Shown one piece after another: positions 59,973 to 64,000 of a stretch of 64,000 bases of DNA (position 1 is its first letter; every line of letters begins with the position of its first letter). Below the pieces are notes generated by a model, which was given only the letters and a program-made list of their open reading frames with translations, was not told the DNA's origin and did not search any database. The DNA is from Ustilaginoidea virens (Eukaryota > Ascomycota > Sordariomycetes > Hypocreales > Clavicipitaceae). Made by a program: the position numbers and the translations under genes. The stretch covers positions 496,001 to 560,000 of the forward strand of contig NC_057320.1 of NCBI RefSeq assembly GCF_000687475.1, given 5' to 3'.

Positions 59973-59984
59973 TTTAAATAGACT
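59973..59984 (+). other. C2 candidate self-primer binding site
   Basis: TTTAAATAGACT directly abuts the LTR. Eleven of its bases (59974-59984) are complementary to AGTCTATTTAA inside the LTR, downstream of the TATA box. In Tf1-type elements the 5' end of the transcript folds back and primes at such a site. No match to a tRNA 3' end was recognised. Confidence 0.55.
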
Positions 59985-60299
59985 CTCTCAGCCTTACTAT
60001 TATAACTCTATATTATGGAACTAATAATGCAAGCATTACACAATATCGAAATAAGCGCGCCCAATAAGACGGGGGCAGACGGCACGGGGCAGTAGCACCC
60101 CCGATATAATATACACACCTAAATATAGTAACTTTCCGAGGGCATATAATAGATTTAATCGCAGATAAACTCTTTATAGGCTTATCTCGTAGAGTAGGCG
60201 AGTAAACCCCAACCGGAACACCAACCGGTCCTAATAACACAATAGGGCAGACCTATCCCCCCTACTACTCTCGATACGGCTTATACCTAACCTAGGCAT

Positions 60300-61250
60300 A
60301 AGCCGATCCCAATAGGGGACCCCTTTAATAGCAAAAAGATAATATTTACCGCCTAGCGAACCTTTATGCAATATAAGCTTAAGGTCGATAAGGACTTTAT
60401 TAGGGATAAAAAGACGCAGTAGATATTTATCTTCTAAAACCTATCTTTTACGGTCTAATTATAAGTCGCAGCCTTTTTTGAGAATAGCGAGGCCTATAAT
60501 TATAATATAGCGAAGTTCTTTAAATACCTCTAATATCTCTTTAAGGACCTATATTAATAGGACCGCACGATTACTAAACTTAAGCACTCTTTACGCTAAG
60601 GCCCTAAAAAACCTTTTATTATTTTCTTCGTCCGATTTAAGGAAAAACTAGCGCTTATAGGAGGAATTAGCTAGCCTAAGGAAGTAAAACTCGAATACTT
60701 CTATTCCGTATTAAATACTAGGATAGCCGATAAGATTATCGGACTTAGGGTCTCCCGTAATAACTACTATATAGTAGTCGACTGCTATTATTAAATTGCT
60801 ATTAACCTTAAGATTAGCCTAACCACCGGGTGCTACCCTAGTCCTCCTTATAATTAATAAAATAATAACTAGGATATAGAGGGTGATATATAGATAATAG
60901 GTATTAACCAGCTTATTTTAAAAAGTAAGTAATATATAGCCGAATGGGTCTTATAAGAGGTCCTTAATAAGCAACGGGAGAAAGACCTTTATCTTTATTA
61001 TAGTGCTTCCACCTACTATATATAGAAATACTATTTGCAAAGGGCCTATAGACCGGGAATAGTTAAGGTAGCTATAGTAGACTCCTAGGCCGCTAAGGAT
61101 AATAATAGTAATAACTCTTAGGGAAAAAACTAGCCCTTAAGCCTAATCTCGCGAGAGGGCTCAAAATATGCGCTTAAAACCCCAATTAATTATAAAAAAG
61201 ACCCTATATAAAGGAGATAAAAGAGATTATAGAATATATAAATAGGCACC
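60300..61250 (+). pseudogene. C2 gag
   Basis: The frame near 60325 reads DPFNSKKIIFTA, MQYKLKVDKDFIRDKKT and, further on, LFKDLY, the same capsid as in C1. Gln/Trp codons are stops. The leader 59985-60300 holds no gene; the minus-strand open frame 60013-60240 is a shadow. Confidence 0.65.
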
Positions 61251-61259
61251 CTTTTTTAG

Positions 61260-62947
61260 TACCGATATTATATAAATCTTATACTTTTATTAATACCTTA
61301 ATCGACTCGGGTTATAATTGCTATAGCGCTATAAGCGAAAAAATAGTATAACAATTAGGTCTCTAACCTATCTGCCTATTATAATATAGGAAAATCGGAA
61401 CAGCAGTAGAGATTTAGAGCCGTTTAAGGGAATGCAAAAAAGCGATTTCCTTTATTATATATATCGTTCGTATGGATATTAATATTAATAGCTAGCCTTC
61501 TACGGTTATACTTTATATGATCCTAGGCCTTACCCATAATATTATCTTAGGTCTCCCTTAGATGGAATACCGCAATATTATATTGCAAGCGAAATAATAT
61601 TAGATATAGATCGGAGCGGCAGATAATCTTATCGTTTAGGAATCAATAGTACGATAGTCTGGCCCCGCCGCAATTAATATTCTCGGTTTAGTCTTCTATA
61701 GTATGCTTTAGCAGGCGAAGCATTCTAAAGACCAATCGACCTCTTTTATTATTATAAGCCTACAAAAGATAATATATATTCTCCGCATTATGCTTCCGCT
61801 ATATTAGGACCCTTTACTATCTCTGCAGAAGTTATAGGGACTACCCCTAGAGTTATAAGAATTTAGCGACCTATTTGATAAAGAAAAGGCCTCCAGCCTT
61901 CCTCTATACTAAGGTATATTAGACTATTATATTTAGCTTAAGAAGGCCCTAAATAGAAGCGTACTAGACCTACCTTAGGGCCTATTATATAATATACTAT
62001 AGGACTAGCTTCTTAAGGTTTGGAGATAGGTAATTAACCTTATAGATAAGGGATAGATTCAGGCGAGTTCCTTATCGGCGGCAGCTCTAGTCCTCCTAGC
62101 AAGAAAGGGGAATAAAGGGTGGCATTTTTATATAAATTATCGAGCCCTAAATAAGGTTATAGCCTAAGACCGATACCCCTTCCCGCTTATTAAGGAGACC
62201 TTACGATCTTTATCCTAGGCGAAGTAGTTTACTAAAGTCGATATACATATAGTATTCTATAAAATCTATATCGCAGAAGGCGATAAATACCTTACTATAT
62301 TCTATATACGATTCGGCCTCTTTAAGTGGCTTATTATACCTTTTAGCCTTACTAAAGCCCCCGCAATATTCTAACGATATATTAATAGGGCCTTAGGAAA
62401 TATATTTAGGGATTTTGCGACTATATACCTTAATAATATCCTTATTTATACCTTAGAATTAAGGGAGGACTATATAGGATGCGTTAAGGATATACTCCGA
62501 CGACTTTAAGACGCCGGTCTTAACCTAGACTTAGAGAAGTGTGATTTTACTATAATAGAGGTCTAATATCTAGGTTATATTATAATAGCAGGAAAAGAGA
62601 TCTGCCTAGACCCCGAAAAGATTAAGGCTATTTAGAACTAGGAAGCCCTTATAAAACTAAAAGGGGTCTAAAGCTTCCTTAGCTTTATAAATTTTTACCG
62701 CGATTTTATCCCTAACTTCTCCCGATTCGCCGAACCCTTAATTAAGTTAATAAAAAAGGGGGTTCCCTTCTAATAGTTAGATAAGGAAGAGGAGGTATTC
62801 TAGGCGCTTAAGTATTACTTTATCTTATACCTAGTTTTTACTTAATAGGACCCCAATAAGGAGACGATTCTTAAAGCGGATAGCTTTAGTATTACTTTTA
62901 GTAGCTGCCTCTCTTAAATTAGGGAGGATAAAATCCTCCACCCTATT
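61260..62947 (+). pseudogene. C2 protease and reverse transcriptase, start of RNase H
   Basis: Protease motif LIDSGYNCY near 61300. Reverse transcriptase: SAAALVLLARKGNKGWHFYI (near 62075-62140), then NYRALNKVI, FGLFKWLIIPF (62310-62345), and YLNNILIYT near 62430-62455, where active copies have Y-x-DD. RNase H begins ILKADSFSITFSSCL near 62868 and stops at the A3 insertion. Gypsy order as in C1. Confidence 0.83.
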
Positions 62948-62952
62948 ATATA

Positions 62953-63641
62953 TATTGCAATTCTCAAGGTCACTATAAAAGCAGAGCCTTACTAGCTAGC
63001 TAGATGGCACAAGACTGTCTGCGACCTGTGAACTAATCTTAGTATAAATACTAGATTTTTCACCAAGTCCTAAGACTATACAAGTGCTATAAAGCAGGGC
63101 AAGTGTAAAGGCAAGGCAAATATAAGATAACCAGAAACGCAGGGAAGGTGGGAGTTAAGAGGCATATAGTGCATTAACAGACTCGATTGTGCTACCCTTC
63201 TACTATCTAGAAAGAAGGGGAAAAGCTATCCTATATATACACGAAGGAGGGGTGGGCCCAGGCATCCAAGGTAGCCAGTAAGAAAGCTCCCCATAATGCT
63301 CGCTATAATACATCAGCAACCCCGCTATATCCGACCTTTCCAACCACCCTAACCACCGCACTAGTAATTAGTCACCGCACTAGTAACTAACCACCACACT
63401 AGTGGACTAGCCACCACGCTAGTAGGCCACCATGCTAATTTAGCAATGCCACACCTTTTTTAATAAGGCCTACCTTACTTGATATACAGTAAATAATCTA
63501 CTGAAAATCCTAAGGTAAAAGGCAAAGGCCTAAGGTTGGTAAGACTACCGTAAGTCCAAGAGGCGGTATAAGGGCCAGAAGGTTAGTAGGCCAGTAGGGC
63601 ATAAGGCCAGCAGCCTAGTAGGCTACTATAGGATTTTAACA
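62953..63641 (-). repeat. A3 3' LTR
   Basis: 689 bp against 760 bp for A1. The shortening lies mainly in the CCACCACGCTAGTAGG-type tandem array (about 63355-63455). Confidence 0.92.
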
Positions 63642-63762
63642 CCCCCTCTGATTAGCTACTGTAGTAGCAAGCTAATCGTATAAAGGATAGGGAAAGAAAA
63701 TGCAGTAAAAAGTGCTAAGGAAAAACATAAGAAAAACCTTAGTAAAAGTAAGTTAGTATAAG

Positions 63763-64000
63763 TTAGCAGGCCCTAAGACCTAGTAACTCGCGGAACCTAG
63801 TAAATTTAGGGCCCGGCAGTGGCTTCGTAAGACCGTCAGTAGGCATACTATTAGTAGGTAAATAGGTAATTTTAACCAAGCCCAGCTGGGCTTGCTCCCT
63901 AATATACCGGAATTTTAATAGCGTATGCTTAGTGCGAGCGTGCTAATTAGGGTCGTTAGAATTTGAAATGGAGCCCTGGTTATCGCAGTATAGCGGTATA
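63763..64000 (-). pseudogene. A3 gag-pol, C-terminal end only
   Basis: Stop TAA at 63765-63763 corresponds to that of A1 (35688-35686). The reading into RNase H continues past the right edge, with the LTKPL segment near 63830. Confidence 0.8.

Larger units (their letters stand above)
59729..62952 (+). mobile_element. C2: Ty3/gypsy element of family C, inserted in E, cut by A3
   Basis: Begins with a family C LTR (TGTCACGGGC). The left target copy should be CTATA at 59724-59728; the right copy is outside the window. Internal sequence matches C1 through gag, PR, RT and the start of RNase H, then is interrupted at 62952 by A3. Confidence 0.9.
62953..64000 (-). mobile_element. A3: copia element of family A, inserted in C2, runs off the window
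   Basis: 3' LTR at 62953-63641, then the family A polypurine tract and the end of pol, matching A1 35566-35920 closely. The left target copy should be ATATA (62948-62952); the other end is beyond 64000. Confidence 0.92.

Overview
The window is a stack of nested retrotransposons from a filamentous ascomycete (Pezizomycotina). Three things point there: fungal Ty1/copia, Ty3/gypsy and Tad-like LINE families; pervasive RIP (repeat-induced point mutation, CpA to TpA on either strand), seen as Gln/Trp codons turned into TAG/TAA; and a near absence of intact ORFs. No tRNA, rRNA, CRISPR array or intact host gene was seen. Only about the first 700 bases look like un-RIPed single-copy DNA.

Layout by insertion layer, each resolved from LTR ends and target-site duplications (TSDs). 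(1) The oldest layer is a minus-strand Ty3/gypsy element, E. Its pieces are about 752-2145, 2880-4470, 34503-34805, 49716-49810 and 56218-59728; its 5' end lies beyond the right edge. (2) Inserted into E are: a solo LTR of family A (2146-2879, TSD GTTAT); copia element B0 (4471-34497, minus, TSD AAAGT); copia element A1 (34806-49710, minus, TSD TAAGT); LINE D2 (49811-56202, plus, 15-bp TSD); and gypsy element C2 (from 59729, plus). (3) Inserted into B0 are LINE D1 (7093-21254, minus, 14-bp TSD), copia B1 (21725-29265, plus, TSD CCTAC) and a solo LTR A inside its 5' LTR (33268-33994, TSD GAAAA). Inserted into A1 is copia B2 (37886-45404, plus, TSD CCTTC). Inserted into C2 is copia A3 (from 62953, minus). 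(4) Inserted into D1 is gypsy C1 (11040-18374, minus, TSD TCTAC). Subtracting insertions leaves plausible original sizes: B0 7573 bp against B1 7541 bp, A1 7381 bp, D1 about 6.8 kb, C1 7335 bp.

Families A and B are sister copia families. Each has one unbroken gag-PR-IN-RT-RH reading frame, apart from point stops. They share a polypurine tract and a primer site matching the anticodon arm of initiator tRNA-Met. Family C has about 242-bp LTRs and what looks like a Tf1-type self-primer. D1 and D2 are related Tad-like LINEs sharing a 5' motif and a 3' hairpin-like motif. E belongs to a fungal gypsy group with a C2H2-like finger before its protease. Point stops and catalytic substitutions make all copies look dead.

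The items most worth following up are the nesting history itself, an apparent protection of GCA/TGC from RIP, a GC-rich LTR segment that escaped RIP even in the oldest B copy, the two unusual priming schemes, and a possible antisense Cys-rich reading frame in gypsy C1. The antisense frame is tentative.
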